Assembly (NCBI RefSeq): GCF_000495835.1
Contig: NZ_AWGC01000020.1
Coordinates: 1 to 64,000 of the forward strand
Length of the DNA stretch: 64,000 nt
Direction of reading: 5' to 3'
From: Asticcacaulis sp. AC402
Lineage (GTDB): Bacteria > Pseudomonadota > Alphaproteobacteria > Caulobacterales > Caulobacteraceae
In this document: positions 6,523-16,643 of the stretch, one piece after another
Position numbering within the stretch: position 1 is the first letter of the stretch
Layout of the letters: every line of letters begins with the position of its first letter
Made by a program: the position numbers and the translations under genes
The notes under the pieces: model-generated
The model's database searches: none
Seen by the model: the letters and a program-made list of their open reading frames with translations, nothing else
Told to the model about the DNA's origin: nothing

Positions 6523-9500
6523 CTAAAACTCCAGGCCCTCGGCATAGACAATCCGGGGCGCCAGGGCGGGGGGTTCCTCGTGGTTCACGACCTTGTTCGG
6601 ATAGAGTTCGGTCTCGGTGACCAGGATGCGGCGATAGCCCCCGGCCGGTGCGGCCGGGGCATCGATGAAGGTCTGCCAGATCAGGTTCTGCGGTATGCGC
6701 ACACCCGCAATGCCACCCGGTGTTACCGCCGCGACATTTTGCGTAGCCAGGATGGCCTCGCGCTTGCCGCTGTTGCTGGTACCTGACAGGCTGGCGGTGC
6801 TGAGGCGGGCGGCTGCCAATTCGGCGGCGTCGCTGAGTTCCAGGCTTTCGCGGTTCGCGCTGAGCTTCGAGAAGGCGGCCGAACGGGACAGCCGGTCAGG
6901 CTGACCGATGTCGCGCCAGCCCAGGACCGGGTCGCTGTCGCCGTCACGGACCTGAATGCGCAGTTCGACATCGCCGATCCGCGCCATCTCGTCGCCCTTC
7001 ACATCCTTGGGCTGGTCGCCGAACAGGAAGACGGCGTAGCCGCCGGCCTTGCCGACCGGCAGCATGACCAGGATGCGATCCGCCGACAGTTGCATGAAGT
7101 CGCACGTCACCGACGACGATACGTGGCAGTCGGGCTCCGAGGTCGGCTGATAGCGTGCCACCGACAGGCGTACAAAGGGGAAGTAGCTGCCCCTGGGGAT
7201 GCGGATGGCGATGTCGGCGTACCACAGCTGGCGATCGCTGTCGAAACCGCAGGCATGGGGCATGAGGGTGTGCAGACCGTCCTGGCCGGGCACCTTGACA
7301 TTGGTGCGGCTGGTCGGGGCGAAGGCGTCCGGGCTCAGGTCCTCGCCCTCGATCTTGGCAAAGCCGGTCCCGGGCGCCGGTACGGGGCCGCTGGTGCGGG
7401 CCAGCACGAAGCTGGACGACGGTGGGCTGGCGGCGTTGATGTCAGCGCTGATGCGGATCGGGTCGCGGCCCCATTGGGTGACCTGGGGCGTGTTGCCGGC
7501 ATTGACACCCTCATTGGTCGCCGGCAGGATAACGGCCAGCATTTCGTTATAGCCCGTCGTCATCCACGGGCGGTCAAGATAGACGCGCAAACCTGCCGTG
7601 CGGCGTGTCGCCTTGACCAGCTTGTCCTCCAGCCAGCCAAACGTCGGGATCACATAGACGACCTGTGGTGGTGGTGGCGGGGCGGTGTTGTTGATCCACT
7701 GGACCTTGGCCGGCGAGGTTTCCGACATGGCCTTTTCATTGTCGCGCAGGGATTTCTCGAAGAATTCCTTGAAGCGCGACACGGCCGTCAGGGTGTAGCT
7801 GAGGCGGCGATAGCGCGTATCTGGCAGGGTATGGACCAGGCCCTCGCGGCTGTAGTCGCCGAAGAAGCCGTCGGCACGCGAGGTCGGCATCTGCAGCACA
7901 TGCTGCTTGTGCAGGCGCTCGACCGGTTTCGACTTGGCGTCGATCTCCCCGGCATTGTCGTCCGGCTCGCTCCAGCTGGCGTCCAGGTCGAGGCGCACGG
8001 TCGACGGACCCGACAGCGGCGTGGCCAGGATGTCGATAGCGGCGTCGCGCTGGCCCCTGTCACGATGGATCTCGAGGGCGGTGAAAGCCGGCACCTTGAG
8101 CGGCTTCTGGGTGGCATGGACCAGTTCGATCTCGCGCCAGGGCGTGAACATCCAATGCTTGCCCTCGAGGATCAGCTTTTTGACCCGGTCGATGGATTTT
8201 CCGCTGGCTTCCTTGAGGATGAGCGGCCACACGGCCATCTTGTCGAGATTGTCGGGCGCCAGGACGCAGGAGAGCCGAACGCGCTGGCGACAGGCTTTGG
8301 GCATGGGGACTTGCAGCGTACGGGTGACGGCATTGTAGGTGAAGGCGGAAAAATCCTCGCGGCCTTCGATGGTGATCGGGTGCGACTTGTCCGGCCAGCC
8401 CTGGGGGAAGCCATTGTTGATGCCGTCATAGAGCGGAATAAAGACGTCCTGCCAGGTCTTGTTGCCCAGGCTGCGCAGGCGGGCGCGGATACCGATGGCA
8501 TAGGGATCGGGCAGGTAGGGCAGGGCGAAGTTGGGCGGGCTGACGGCGTATTTGGTGGTTTGGCCGGCAAAGGGGGTGACGGTCTCCGGATCGGCGTTCA
8601 GCCAGTCGGCCGACGGCATGGCGGTTTCCGGGAAGCTGTGGTCCTGTTTACCCAACTGGTCGTAAAGACCGGGGTCGGGGCGCCAGTCCTTGTCGCAAAC
8701 GCCGTGGGTTTCGGCGAACCTTTGCGTGACGCGGGGCGGCGCCAGGTTGCGCACCACCGACTTGGTGTTCCGGTCGGGCTTATCCCAATAGGTGCGCAGG
8801 GCCAGGCGGCCCATGCTCTCGCCCTGGATCGGCTTGGACTCGATATCGGTAAAGGGGACCGCGTCCGGGCCCAGGGTGATGCCTGGGGCCACCAGGGTCA
8901 CCACCGGTGCCTCGATCGGCTCGAAACGGCGGTAGGTCACTTCCGGCGAGATGGCCACAGCCGGAGCCGCGGCCGATACCGGCTTCGACTGACCGGTGAG
9001 GTCAACGACGCGCAGGCGGGCGCGATAGGTGCGGCCAAAGCGCAGGGCGGGCAGGGAGGCCGGTGCCGGCGTAAAACGGGCGTCAAGCGGCAGGCCGGCC
9101 GGCACCTCGGCGCCTTCCATGGCCCCCATTTTTTCGTGCTGCTGCGCTTCGCTCAGGCCTGACAGGTCGCCTGGATCATTCACCAGCATCTTGAAGGGCT
9201 CGGGCGCGCTCAGCGACCAGCCACGCCAGATGAACAGGCCCTCGTGCAGCTTATAGACGTCGGGAACGCTGCTGTCGGGGCTGGAGATCAGGGAGGTGCC
9301 GGAAAACCCTTCGTGGGTGTCGTCCGACGTACCGACGACCTTGGTGGTGTCGCGCTGCCAGTGGAGTTGTGCCAGGGCCTGGTCCTTGAAGGCTGCGCCA
9401 TTGCGAAAGACATAGTGCGACCGGCGGGCATGGAGCGAGCGCCAGGTCTGGCCCGGGCGGGTGACGTCGAGGATATCAACGCGGAAGCCGCGGGCCAGAT

Positions 9501-10773
9501 CCGATGCGTCGAGGTCCGCCGGGGGCTGATTGCTGCGGACGGCGGCGTCCAGCGCGAAGGACTTGGTGGCCTTTTCGCTGATGTCGGCGTGCCGGCGCGA
9601 CTTGGCCAGCATCAGACCCGCCGTCCGCAGCGAGGGCGCAGCGGCCTCGGGCTGCGGCGGCTGTTCGGCAAAGACGTCGTCATTGACCTGCGATGCGCGC
9701 ATCGACGGCAGGGTGGCGCCCAGCGAAATCGCCTTGTGACCGGCGCCATCAACGTCGAGCTGGATCAGGTCCAGTCCGGCATTGGCCAGGGTGGCAAAGC
9801 CCGCCGTCATCTTTGCGGGATTGGCCTCGGCCAGGAAATCCTGCCCGGCCAGGACGCAACGCGTGACCGGGAAGACGTCGCGCGGATCCGCCTGGCCGTC
9901 ATTGGCGCGCGAGACGAAGGCCGACAGCCGCACGACGCCGGCGGTCGGGATCTGGCCGGCCGGAATTTCGAAATCGACGATCAGCCCGCACCAGCGCGCC
10001 AGGTCGGGATAGTTGGTGACGGCGGCGGCGATGCGATGCAGGTCGGTATCGGCGGTCAGCCGGGTGGCGTTGGGTAGTTTCGGTGGCTTCTTGTGGCCGA
10101 TCCAGCTGGCGTTCTCGAGTGGATCGTCCGGACCCTTCTTGGTGTAGCTGTGGACCTCTTCCTTCAGCAAAGGACGGTGATACAGCGAAAACACGTCCAG
10201 CAGACCTTCGGGTGTCTTGGACAGCTCTTCCGGGCCACGGACGCGGTAACGGCCCAGGGCCTGTTCGGTGGTCGGCCGCGGCTTACGGCCCAGGGCCGGG
10301 TCGGTATTGGGCCAGCGCGCGGCGATGAGGTCACCGGCCCCGGGCAGATCATCGCCGGCGGCGAAGCCCAGCTTGCCGTACAGGCGCTCGATGTGCTGCG
10401 CCAACCTGGCCGTCGGGTAACTGAGGATGGTCTTGCCTTTCAAATTCTTGAATTCGTAAGGCCGGACCGGCGTCGTTTCGGGGAACAGGGCGTTGAAAAC
10501 GTCCGGGCGCGGTTGGGAGGTCACCTTGACCCCGGCGGTGAGGATCGGCCCGGTTTGACCGTTGCCGGTCTTGAGCTGGATACCAAAGCCGGCTTTCGCG
10601 ACGATCTTGGCCCAGATGGCCCAGGAACTGGCGAGGTCGGACAGGCGCGGCTGCTGCCCCGCCGCGACCTCGATGCGCGGCGCCACGTGCAGGCTGACCT
10701 TCAGGTCGCCGGTTGGGGTGCGGCCCTGGGGGCAGAGGGTCCACAGGACCTGTTCTCTTATGATCATCGCCAT
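6523..10773 (-). CDS. Giant conserved protein of unknown function (1416 aa)
   Basis: A very large protein with no signal peptide. I do not recognise a named domain. Visible landmarks are a proline run followed by VVYVIPTFGWLEDK and GLRVYLDRPWMTTGYNEMLAV in the C-terminal third, YRRLSYTLTAVSRFKEFF before it, and a C-terminal GYRRILVTETELYPNK. The many Arg, Trp and Pro residues and short beta-like segments suggest a multi-domain beta-rich structural protein rather than one enzyme. ATG 10773 follows GGGGAACGAAGAC; an in-frame ATG lies two codons later. It starts 17 bases after the stop of the other giant gene, so both belong to one operon. Long open frames on the opposite strand are shadows caused by GC bias. 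Confidence 0.75.
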   Translation of the reverse strand: MAMIIREQVLWTLCPQGRTPTGDLKVSLHVAPRIEVAAGQQPRLSDLASSWAIWAKIVAKAGFGIQLKTGNGQTGPILTAGVKVTSQPRPDVFNALFPETTPVRPYEFKNLKGKTILSYPTARLAQHIERLYGKLGFAAGDDLPGAGDLIAARWPNTDPALGRKPRPTTEQALGRYRVRGPEELSKTPEGLLDVFSLYHRPLLKEEVHSYTKKGPDDPLENASWIGHKKPPKLPNATRLTADTDLHRIAAAVTNYPDLARWCGLIVDFEIPAGQIPTAGVVRLSAFVSRANDGQADPRDVFPVTRCVLAGQDFLAEANPAKMTAGFATLANAGLDLIQLDVDGAGHKAISLGATLPSMRASQVNDDVFAEQPPQPEAAAPSLRTAGLMLAKSRRHADISEKATKSFALDAAVRSNQPPADLDASDLARGFRVDILDVTRPGQTWRSLHARRSHYVFRNGAAFKDQALAQLHWQRDTTKVVGTSDDTHEGFSGTSLISSPDSSVPDVYKLHEGLFIWRGWSLSAPEPFKMLVNDPGDLSGLSEAQQHEKMGAMEGAEVPAGLPLDARFTPAPASLPALRFGRTYRARLRVVDLTGQSKPVSAAAPAVAISPEVTYRRFEPIEAPVVTLVAPGITLGPDAVPFTDIESKPIQGESMGRLALRTYWDKPDRNTKSVVRNLAPPRVTQRFAETHGVCDKDWRPDPGLYDQLGKQDHSFPETAMPSADWLNADPETVTPFAGQTTKYAVSPPNFALPYLPDPYAIGIRARLRSLGNKTWQDVFIPLYDGINNGFPQGWPDKSHPITIEGREDFSAFTYNAVTRTLQVPMPKACRQRVRLSCVLAPDNLDKMAVWPLILKEASGKSIDRVKKLILEGKHWMFTPWREIELVHATQKPLKVPAFTALEIHRDRGQRDAAIDILATPLSGPSTVRLDLDASWSEPDDNAGEIDAKSKPVERLHKQHVLQMPTSRADGFFGDYSREGLVHTLPDTRYRRLSYTLTAVSRFKEFFEKSLRDNEKAMSETSPAKVQWINNTAPPPPPQVVYVIPTFGWLEDKLVKATRRTAGLRVYLDRPWMTTGYNEMLAVILPATNEGVNAGNTPQVTQWGRDPIRISADINAASPPSSSFVLARTSGPVPAPGTGFAKIEGEDLSPDAFAPTSRTNVKVPGQDGLHTLMPHACGFDSDRQLWYADIAIRIPRGSYFPFVRLSVARYQPTSEPDCHVSSSVTCDFMQLSADRILVMLPVGKAGGYAVFLFGDQPKDVKGDEMARIGDVELRIQVRDGDSDPVLGWRDIGQPDRLSRSAAFSKLSANRESLELSDAAELAAARLSTASLSGTSNSGKREAILATQNVAAVTPGGIAGVRIPQNLIWQTFIDAPAAPAGGYRRILVTETELYPNKVVNHEEPPALAPRIVYAEGLEF

Positions 10774-10790
10774 GTCTTCGTTCCCCGACC

Positions 10791-13700
10791 TTATGCGAAT
10801 GCCGAACAGTAGTCCGACCACATCTGCTTCTTCGGCACGAAGTCGAGGAAGAGCGGGTCGGCGCTGGAACCGGCGAACTGGCGTTCGACCGAAATGTCCT
10901 GGGATATGCTGAAAAACAGGATATCGATCTCGACGGTCAGGGTTGCCGTGCCGTAGAGCCGCGTATTGCCCGGGGTTTTTTCGTAGGTCAGGCCCAGATG
11001 GAAGGTCAGTGAGACGGTGATCAGCCCCAGGACCGAAAGGTGACCGCCCAACTCGATAAAGCCCTCAAAGGAGATCATCTGCTTGTCGACGGGCTCGCCG
11101 ATCCAGTGGAAGTAGAAGCCTGCCTTGACATAGACGCCGCCCGAGGCGACGCCCAGATTGATCGCCACCTGGGCGCCAAACTCCAGGGAGGCTTCGAGTT
11201 CGCGCACGCCGCCCGAGCCAATGCAGATGGCGAAGAAACCGCCGCCCCCCAGCATCGAGACGGTGAGGTTGAACGGATTGTGCCGCTCGGCAAAGTTGAA
11301 GCGCGCCGTCGGTCCGTCGCCGTTGAATGGCAGATCGAAACCGGCGCCGAGATTGACATTCTGCAAGGTCAGGGCGCCAACAGCGATATCGGGCAGGCCC
11401 AGCGAATAGCTGGCCGAAATGCCACCCGGCCCAACATCCAGTCCGGGTGGATCGGAGAAGCCATCCATCGGGATCAGGCTGCGGAAACCGTTGAGGAATT
11501 CGAGCGGGCCGCCGAACATGACGCCGGTGCCGGGCTCAAAGATCGGATCGACCTCGGGCTTGCTGCCGGGCTTGACCGTCAGGCTCAACGACTTGAAGTT
11601 CAGGATGATAAAGCCGAAGAGGTTGATCTTGAACGCCTTCAGCGCGGCCTCGACGGTGGCCTGGGGCGCCTGGCCGGCCTTGGCAACGACCAGGGTCGAG
11701 CGGACGAGCAGCTGCGGCCCGCCACCCGTGTAGGCCTTGGCGACGAAGACGCCGCCGGCATCGGGCGTTTTGACCTTGGCCTGGGACAGCTCGTAGGTGG
11801 TGATGATGCTGGTGCCGCTGGTCACCGTCTTCATCTGCGGTACGCCGGTAGCGGCACCGCTCAGGCTCAAGGCATCCAGCAATATATCCTTGACATCGAC
11901 CACGCCCAGCAGTTTCAGCCCGTCCAGGGCCCCCAGGGGCAGGGTGTCGCCCTGGGTGTAACTGGCGACATCGGTAAGCACGCCCAGCTTGCGCGACAGG
12001 CCGTCGGGCTTCAGGCCGGGTGACAGCAGCCCGCCGAACTTGTCGGTCGGTTCGTCCTTGACGGACGGCACGCTCAATTTCGGGAAGTCGAAGACGACAT
12101 CGGCGGGATTGGCACCACCAAGGCCATTTTCGAGGAAGCTCTGGTGGTAGGAGATGGTCGGATTGGCGGCGTGGCCCAGCAGGTTTTTGAGCGCCGGGAC
12201 TTCGATATTGGCGCTTTTGATGCCGGGATAGAAGAAGGCGCCGTCGGGTTTGGTCTCGGCGGGCTTTACATCGGCTGTCGAGGCCCGGAAGACCAGTTTC
12301 GACGTATGATAGTCGCTTTCGCCGGGCGCCAGGGGCGTTCCGTCGGCATCGATGGCCGGCGTCAGGCGGATCAATTGCCGGCCCAGGGCCAGTTCGCGGC
12401 GCGTACCGATCGAGGGGGCATCGTCGTTGTAATAGGCGACGACCGTGTTGACATCCACGGGTTTGGCGTTGCGCGTGCCGGACATGAAGATCAGCGGCAT
12501 GTCGGCGACGGTCTGGCGGCCGGCGGCATCGCTGAAGATCATGTGGAACAGGATATCGCCGCCATTGTCCATGCGCTCTGGCCAGAAGGTCTGGAACGCC
12601 TTGTCCGGGGCGTAATAGCCTGCCCCGAGTTCGACGATCGCCACCGGCGCCTTCATGTCCACGGTCTGCTTGGTGGTGATCTCGACGCGCGTAAAGGGGA
12701 AGTCGCGGCCCATGTGCCTCTGGCGGTCGCCCGGGAAGGTGCGCAGGCGCTGGCGTACGATGATGTAGTATTTTTGCAGCAGGGCCGCGACGCGGCCGCC
12801 GTCCTTCTGGCCGGCGAACTTGCGCTCGGAGACCTTGATCAGGGAGGCGGCGTGGCCGAACGGAAAGAGGTAGCCGTCATAGACGACGCGGACGAACTGG
12901 TCGCGGCCGATCGAAGTGACGTGCTTCCAGGCGACCAGGTCGGAGTCGAGCTTGAGGCTGTCACTCCACAGGCCCTCGGCGTCCATTGAGCCGCCCAGCG
13001 CCGTAAGGCGCAGGTGGCGGGCGGTGGCCGGGAGCGGCGTGCGCTTGGTGCCGTCCAGCGCCTTGGGCGCCGACATCAAGGCGACAAGATCGCGCCGGTC
13101 ACTGGAGGTGAGCGGCCATTCGGGGCAGGGCGATGTATCGGCGAGGCAGAAAGCGCCGGCGCCGGACTTGTCATCGGCATGGACGGCGCGCAAGGGCTGC
13201 GGCGTGTCGCTCAAAACCCAGTCACCGACCCGGGTACCCATGCGGGTATGCCACAGTTCGGTGAACGGCGAGCCGTGATTGACCTCAGCGCGGGCGTGGC
13301 TAAAGCCTGCCGTTGCCAGAGGTGTCATGTGCAGGCGGAAGGGAATTTCGATGTCGGTGGCGTTGGGATTGATGGCGCCGTTGTCGAGCGGTTTGCGGTC
13401 TTCGGTCTGGTCGACCAGGGCTATGGTGCCGGTCAGGACGTCCGTGTCGGTTCTCTGCCGCGTGGCGAGTTTACGCGTGGCCAGGGTGGCGACATAGAGC
13501 TTCATCGGTTTGCCGCTGCGCGACTTTGTCGGCTGCAGTTGTGCCGCTTCCAGGGGTGTCAGTTGCTTGGGATCCAGGGTCGCCTTGATTTCGAAATCGA
13601 TCAGGGCGTCGATGACATCGTCAGGCAGGGCAACGCCAGAATCGGCGGACGTGGCGATGGCTTCGGCGACCTTATTGGCGGCGCGCTTCAACAGGGCTTC

Positions 13701-14486
13701 GACGCCGGGGCCATATTTCTGCAGGGCCAGTTTCTGCTGATCGGCGATGACGCTCAGGCGGTCGCGGATGGGATCGAAGGCGTGAAGCTCGGTCAGGGCG
13801 GCCGGCACACTGCCGGCGCGCAGGTCGAGATTGAGTGGCCAGGTGGCGCAGGCGTCAAGGACGGCCTTAGCCGTGAAGTCGATCGCATTGACGCCCGTCG
13901 GCATGATGTAGGCCAGGCGTGACGGACCGGCAATATAGGCGCGCGCGGTGTCGGCCTTGCTGACCGCGATGGTGGTTTCCGGGGCGGGGGTGGGGTCGAC
14001 ATTTTCGAACGTGTCGACCGCGGGCATGTTCTGGCCCAGGGTATCGGGCCAGGTGCTTTCCATGATCGCCTGGGGCTGGTGCTCGACCACCATGATGGCC
14101 GGGGTGCCGTTGCGGTGGATCTTGCGGTTCTTGCCCGAGCCCTTGATGTGGGCATTGACCAGGCGAATGTTCAGGACCACCAGGTCGCGCGGACGGATCA
14201 GGGTGAATTCGGTGATGTTGTCCGCGAGCTTAAAGGCTTCGGGCGAGATCACCTGCAGCCGCGACGTGTCCGGGACCTTGATGTTTTTTGCATTGACCGC
14301 TGTTCGCACGTCCTGGGCCAGGGCCGGGGCAGAGCCGGCGGCCAGGAGGAAGCTGACCAGCAGGCGCCGTGTCAGGCGCACCTCTTCAGCGGCTTTGCTG
14401 ATGAGCGATCCAGGTTTTGCAGGCTTGCGTGCGGCCTTTGCCGACGCGGTTGAAGGCGTTGCCCCCGCGTCCTTTTTCCTGGACAT
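10791..14486 (-). CDS. Giant exported-type protein of unknown function (1231 aa)
   Basis: A 1231-residue protein with an unusual N-terminus: about 38 Lys/Ala-rich residues, then TRRLLVSFLLAAGSAPALAQ, which looks like a signal peptide with an extended n-region and a twin Arg. The middle is mixed. The last 300 residues have alternating hydrophobic strands rich in Gly (GGGGFFAICIG, ASLEFGAQVAINLGVASGG, LGLITVSLTFHLGL) and end in WSDYCSAFA. This suggests long beta sheets, perhaps membrane- or lipid-facing. ATG 14486 has GAGG ten bases upstream. It is the first gene of a two-gene operon with the giant gene at 6523. I recall similar unnamed proteins in distant bacteria but cannot assign a function. 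Confidence 0.75.
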   Translation of the reverse strand: MSRKKDAGATPSTASAKAARKPAKPGSLISKAAEEVRLTRRLLVSFLLAAGSAPALAQDVRTAVNAKNIKVPDTSRLQVISPEAFKLADNITEFTLIRPRDLVVLNIRLVNAHIKGSGKNRKIHRNGTPAIMVVEHQPQAIMESTWPDTLGQNMPAVDTFENVDPTPAPETTIAVSKADTARAYIAGPSRLAYIMPTGVNAIDFTAKAVLDACATWPLNLDLRAGSVPAALTELHAFDPIRDRLSVIADQQKLALQKYGPGVEALLKRAANKVAEAIATSADSGVALPDDVIDALIDFEIKATLDPKQLTPLEAAQLQPTKSRSGKPMKLYVATLATRKLATRQRTDTDVLTGTIALVDQTEDRKPLDNGAINPNATDIEIPFRLHMTPLATAGFSHARAEVNHGSPFTELWHTRMGTRVGDWVLSDTPQPLRAVHADDKSGAGAFCLADTSPCPEWPLTSSDRRDLVALMSAPKALDGTKRTPLPATARHLRLTALGGSMDAEGLWSDSLKLDSDLVAWKHVTSIGRDQFVRVVYDGYLFPFGHAASLIKVSERKFAGQKDGGRVAALLQKYYIIVRQRLRTFPGDRQRHMGRDFPFTRVEITTKQTVDMKAPVAIVELGAGYYAPDKAFQTFWPERMDNGGDILFHMIFSDAAGRQTVADMPLIFMSGTRNAKPVDVNTVVAYYNDDAPSIGTRRELALGRQLIRLTPAIDADGTPLAPGESDYHTSKLVFRASTADVKPAETKPDGAFFYPGIKSANIEVPALKNLLGHAANPTISYHQSFLENGLGGANPADVVFDFPKLSVPSVKDEPTDKFGGLLSPGLKPDGLSRKLGVLTDVASYTQGDTLPLGALDGLKLLGVVDVKDILLDALSLSGAATGVPQMKTVTSGTSIITTYELSQAKVKTPDAGGVFVAKAYTGGGPQLLVRSTLVVAKAGQAPQATVEAALKAFKINLFGFIILNFKSLSLTVKPGSKPEVDPIFEPGTGVMFGGPLEFLNGFRSLIPMDGFSDPPGLDVGPGGISASYSLGLPDIAVGALTLQNVNLGAGFDLPFNGDGPTARFNFAERHNPFNLTVSMLGGGGFFAICIGSGGVRELEASLEFGAQVAINLGVASGGVYVKAGFYFHWIGEPVDKQMISFEGFIELGGHLSVLGLITVSLTFHLGLTYEKTPGNTRLYGTATLTVEIDILFFSISQDISVERQFAGSSADPLFLDFVPKKQMWSDYCSAFA

Positions 14487-14710
14487 GTCTGCACCTCGAC
14501 CCTGAATTTTGACTGGACCATAACAGGGTTTTGAAGGCTGGCAACAGAATTTCCAATCGAGACCCTGTATCCTTTTGCGGCTAAAGGAATTGCCTTTTCG
14601 CGGCCGGCATGAGCGGTAACGGGATGAAGACAACGTAACAATGGCAACGAAACTGTTGCGCCTTCGGTAGCGGCGTGTAGAGTGTCGTAACAGCATTGGT
14701 GGAGTGTTTC

Positions 14711-16639
14711 ATGCGCAAACTGGCAAGCCTTATCTCTCTGGCCGTGGCAGCAGCCTGGGTGCCGGTGACTCCGGTTTTGGCCGATGCCGAAAAGCCTGCA
14801 GCCCTGGTCGCCGACGGTATTCCCGCCGTACCGGACGCCATGGTCGCAATGACGCGGCCCTACATGGAATTTCGCACCGCATCGTTCACGTCGTGGAACC
14901 CGAACGACAAGTCGATGCTGATCACCACGCGCTTCGGCAATACGGCGCAACTGCATCAGGTGGCCGGCCCGATGATGGACCGCCGCCAGATCAGTTTCGA
15001 GGCTGAACCCGTGAGCGGTTCGTGGTCGCCCAAGGGCGATGTCATGCTCGCCCAGAAGGACACCGGCGGCAACGAATTCTTCCAGCTCTTTACGCTGAAA
15101 GACGGCAAGCTGACCTTGCTGACCGATGGCAAGAGCCGCAATAGCGGTAACGCCTGGAGCAAGGACGGGCAGTATTTCGCCTATACGTCGACGCGTCGCA
15201 ACGGCGCAGACAACGACATCTACATCATCGATCCGCGCGATCCGGCCTCCAATCGACTCGTTGCCCAGGTCAAGGGCGGCGGCTGGCGGGTCAGCGACTT
15301 CGCGCCGGACGGCAAGTCGGCTGTCGTGGCCGAGTATCTCTCGGTCGCCAAGTCGAACCTCTATGTGCTCGACATCGCCTCGGGCGTCCTGACGCCCATC
15401 GGTGATCCGAAGATGAACATCGCCTACGGCGGCGCAGCCTTCGCACCGGACGGCCAGCTATGGGTGACCTCGGACGAGGGCTCGGACTTCAAGCGGCTGG
15501 GCATTCTCGATACAAAAACCGGCAAGTTCACGCAGAAGTCGCCCGATCCGAAGTGGGATGTTCAGAGCTTCGACATCGCCGACGACGGTAGCTTCCTCGT
15601 CTATAGCCTCAGCGAAGCCGGCGCCGAACGGGTCAAGGTCATGGACCTCAGGACCGGTGCGGTGCGCGTGGTCGAAGGGCTGCCAGCCGGCAATATCGGC
15701 GGCATCGACATCGCGCCGTGGGGTACGATCGGCCTGACCTTCACCTCGGCCCGCAGCGCCGCCGACGCTTACAGCATCGACCCGAAGACCCTGGCGGTTA
15801 CCCGCTGGACCCAATCTGAAACCGGCGGACTGGATGTCACCCAAAACGTCGAGCCGGAATTTGTCGAGGTCAAGTCCTTCGACGGAGAATCCGTGTCGGG
15901 CTTCCTGTACCGGCCCGATCCGGCCAGGTTCCCGGGCAAGCGGCCGTTGATCGTCAATGTCCACGGCGGGCCGGAAGCGCAATACACGCCGGGGTTCCTC
16001 GGGCGCACCAACTATCTGCTCAATGCGTTGGGCATCGCCGTCTTCTATCCTAATATCCGCGGTTCGACCGGCTTTGGCAAACGCTTCGTCAGCCTCGATA
16101 ACGGGCCTTTCCTGCGCGAGGATTCGGTCAAGGACATTGGCGCCTTCCTCGATGTGTTCGACAAGGATGCGCGCCTGGACAAAAACCGTTTTGCCGTCAC
16201 CGGCGGATCCTATGGCGGCTATGTCTGCTATGCCGCGGCCATTCGCTACGGCACGCGCCTGAAAGGCGCAAACTGTGTCGTCGCCATCTCCAACTTCGTC
16301 ACCTTCCTGGAAAACACCCAAAGCTACCGCCGCGACCTGCGCCGCGTCGAGTACGGCGATGAGCGCGATCCCAAGCAGCGCGCTAAATTGCTGGAAATCT
16401 CGCCCCTGACCTCGATCGACCGGTTCAATATCCCGCTTCTGGTCGTAACCGGCGCCAACGACCCGCGCGTACCGGCGTCGGAAGCCGACCAGATCATCGC
16501 CGCCGTCCGCGCCAGGGGCGGTATGGCCTGGCACCTCCTGGGCCAGGACGAGGGGCACGGTTTTGCCAAGAAGGTGAATCAGGACTATCAGTTCTGGGTG
16601 GGTCTCATGTTTTGGGAGCAGACCCTGCTGAAGGAGTAG
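14711..16639 (+). CDS. Secreted S9 family peptidase (prolyl oligopeptidase/acylaminoacyl peptidase type)
   Basis: A 642-residue serine peptidase. Residues 1-25 form a signal peptide (LASLISLAVAAAWVPVTPVLA), so it acts in the periplasm. Residues about 50-370 form the beta-propeller (repeated S-W/P-K-G-D and APDGK motifs); the C-terminal alpha/beta hydrolase domain carries GGSYGGY with Ser500, GANDPRVP with Asp584 and DEGHGF with His616, a complete triad. Enzymes of this type cleave short peptides, often after proline or at blocked N-termini. ATG 14711 is used; an upstream TTG at 14696 would spoil the signal peptide. The next gene begins five bases after its stop, so they are probably co-transcribed. 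Confidence 0.92.
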   Translation: MRKLASLISLAVAAAWVPVTPVLADAEKPAALVADGIPAVPDAMVAMTRPYMEFRTASFTSWNPNDKSMLITTRFGNTAQLHQVAGPMMDRRQISFEAEPVSGSWSPKGDVMLAQKDTGGNEFFQLFTLKDGKLTLLTDGKSRNSGNAWSKDGQYFAYTSTRRNGADNDIYIIDPRDPASNRLVAQVKGGGWRVSDFAPDGKSAVVAEYLSVAKSNLYVLDIASGVLTPIGDPKMNIAYGGAAFAPDGQLWVTSDEGSDFKRLGILDTKTGKFTQKSPDPKWDVQSFDIADDGSFLVYSLSEAGAERVKVMDLRTGAVRVVEGLPAGNIGGIDIAPWGTIGLTFTSARSAADAYSIDPKTLAVTRWTQSETGGLDVTQNVEPEFVEVKSFDGESVSGFLYRPDPARFPGKRPLIVNVHGGPEAQYTPGFLGRTNYLLNALGIAVFYPNIRGSTGFGKRFVSLDNGPFLREDSVKDIGAFLDVFDKDARLDKNRFAVTGGSYGGYVCYAAAIRYGTRLKGANCVVAISNFVTFLENTQSYRRDLRRVEYGDERDPKQRAKLLEISPLTSIDRFNIPLLVVTGANDPRVPASEADQIIAAVRARGGMAWHLLGQDEGHGFAKKVNQDYQFWVGLMFWEQTLLKE

Positions 16640-16643
16640 GGCT

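Noticed and set aside
7090-9162. A 690-residue open frame on the plus strand, antisense to the giant gene at 6523
   Set aside because: It lies entirely inside the coding region of the other strand, has no ribosome binding site or domain, and its composition (Gly, Arg, Asp, Gln) is typical of the GC-rich antisense frame.
11040-13922. Open frames of 281-327 residues on the plus strand antisense to the giant gene at 10791
   Set aside because: Shadow frames caused by codon bias of the real gene, without family signatures.
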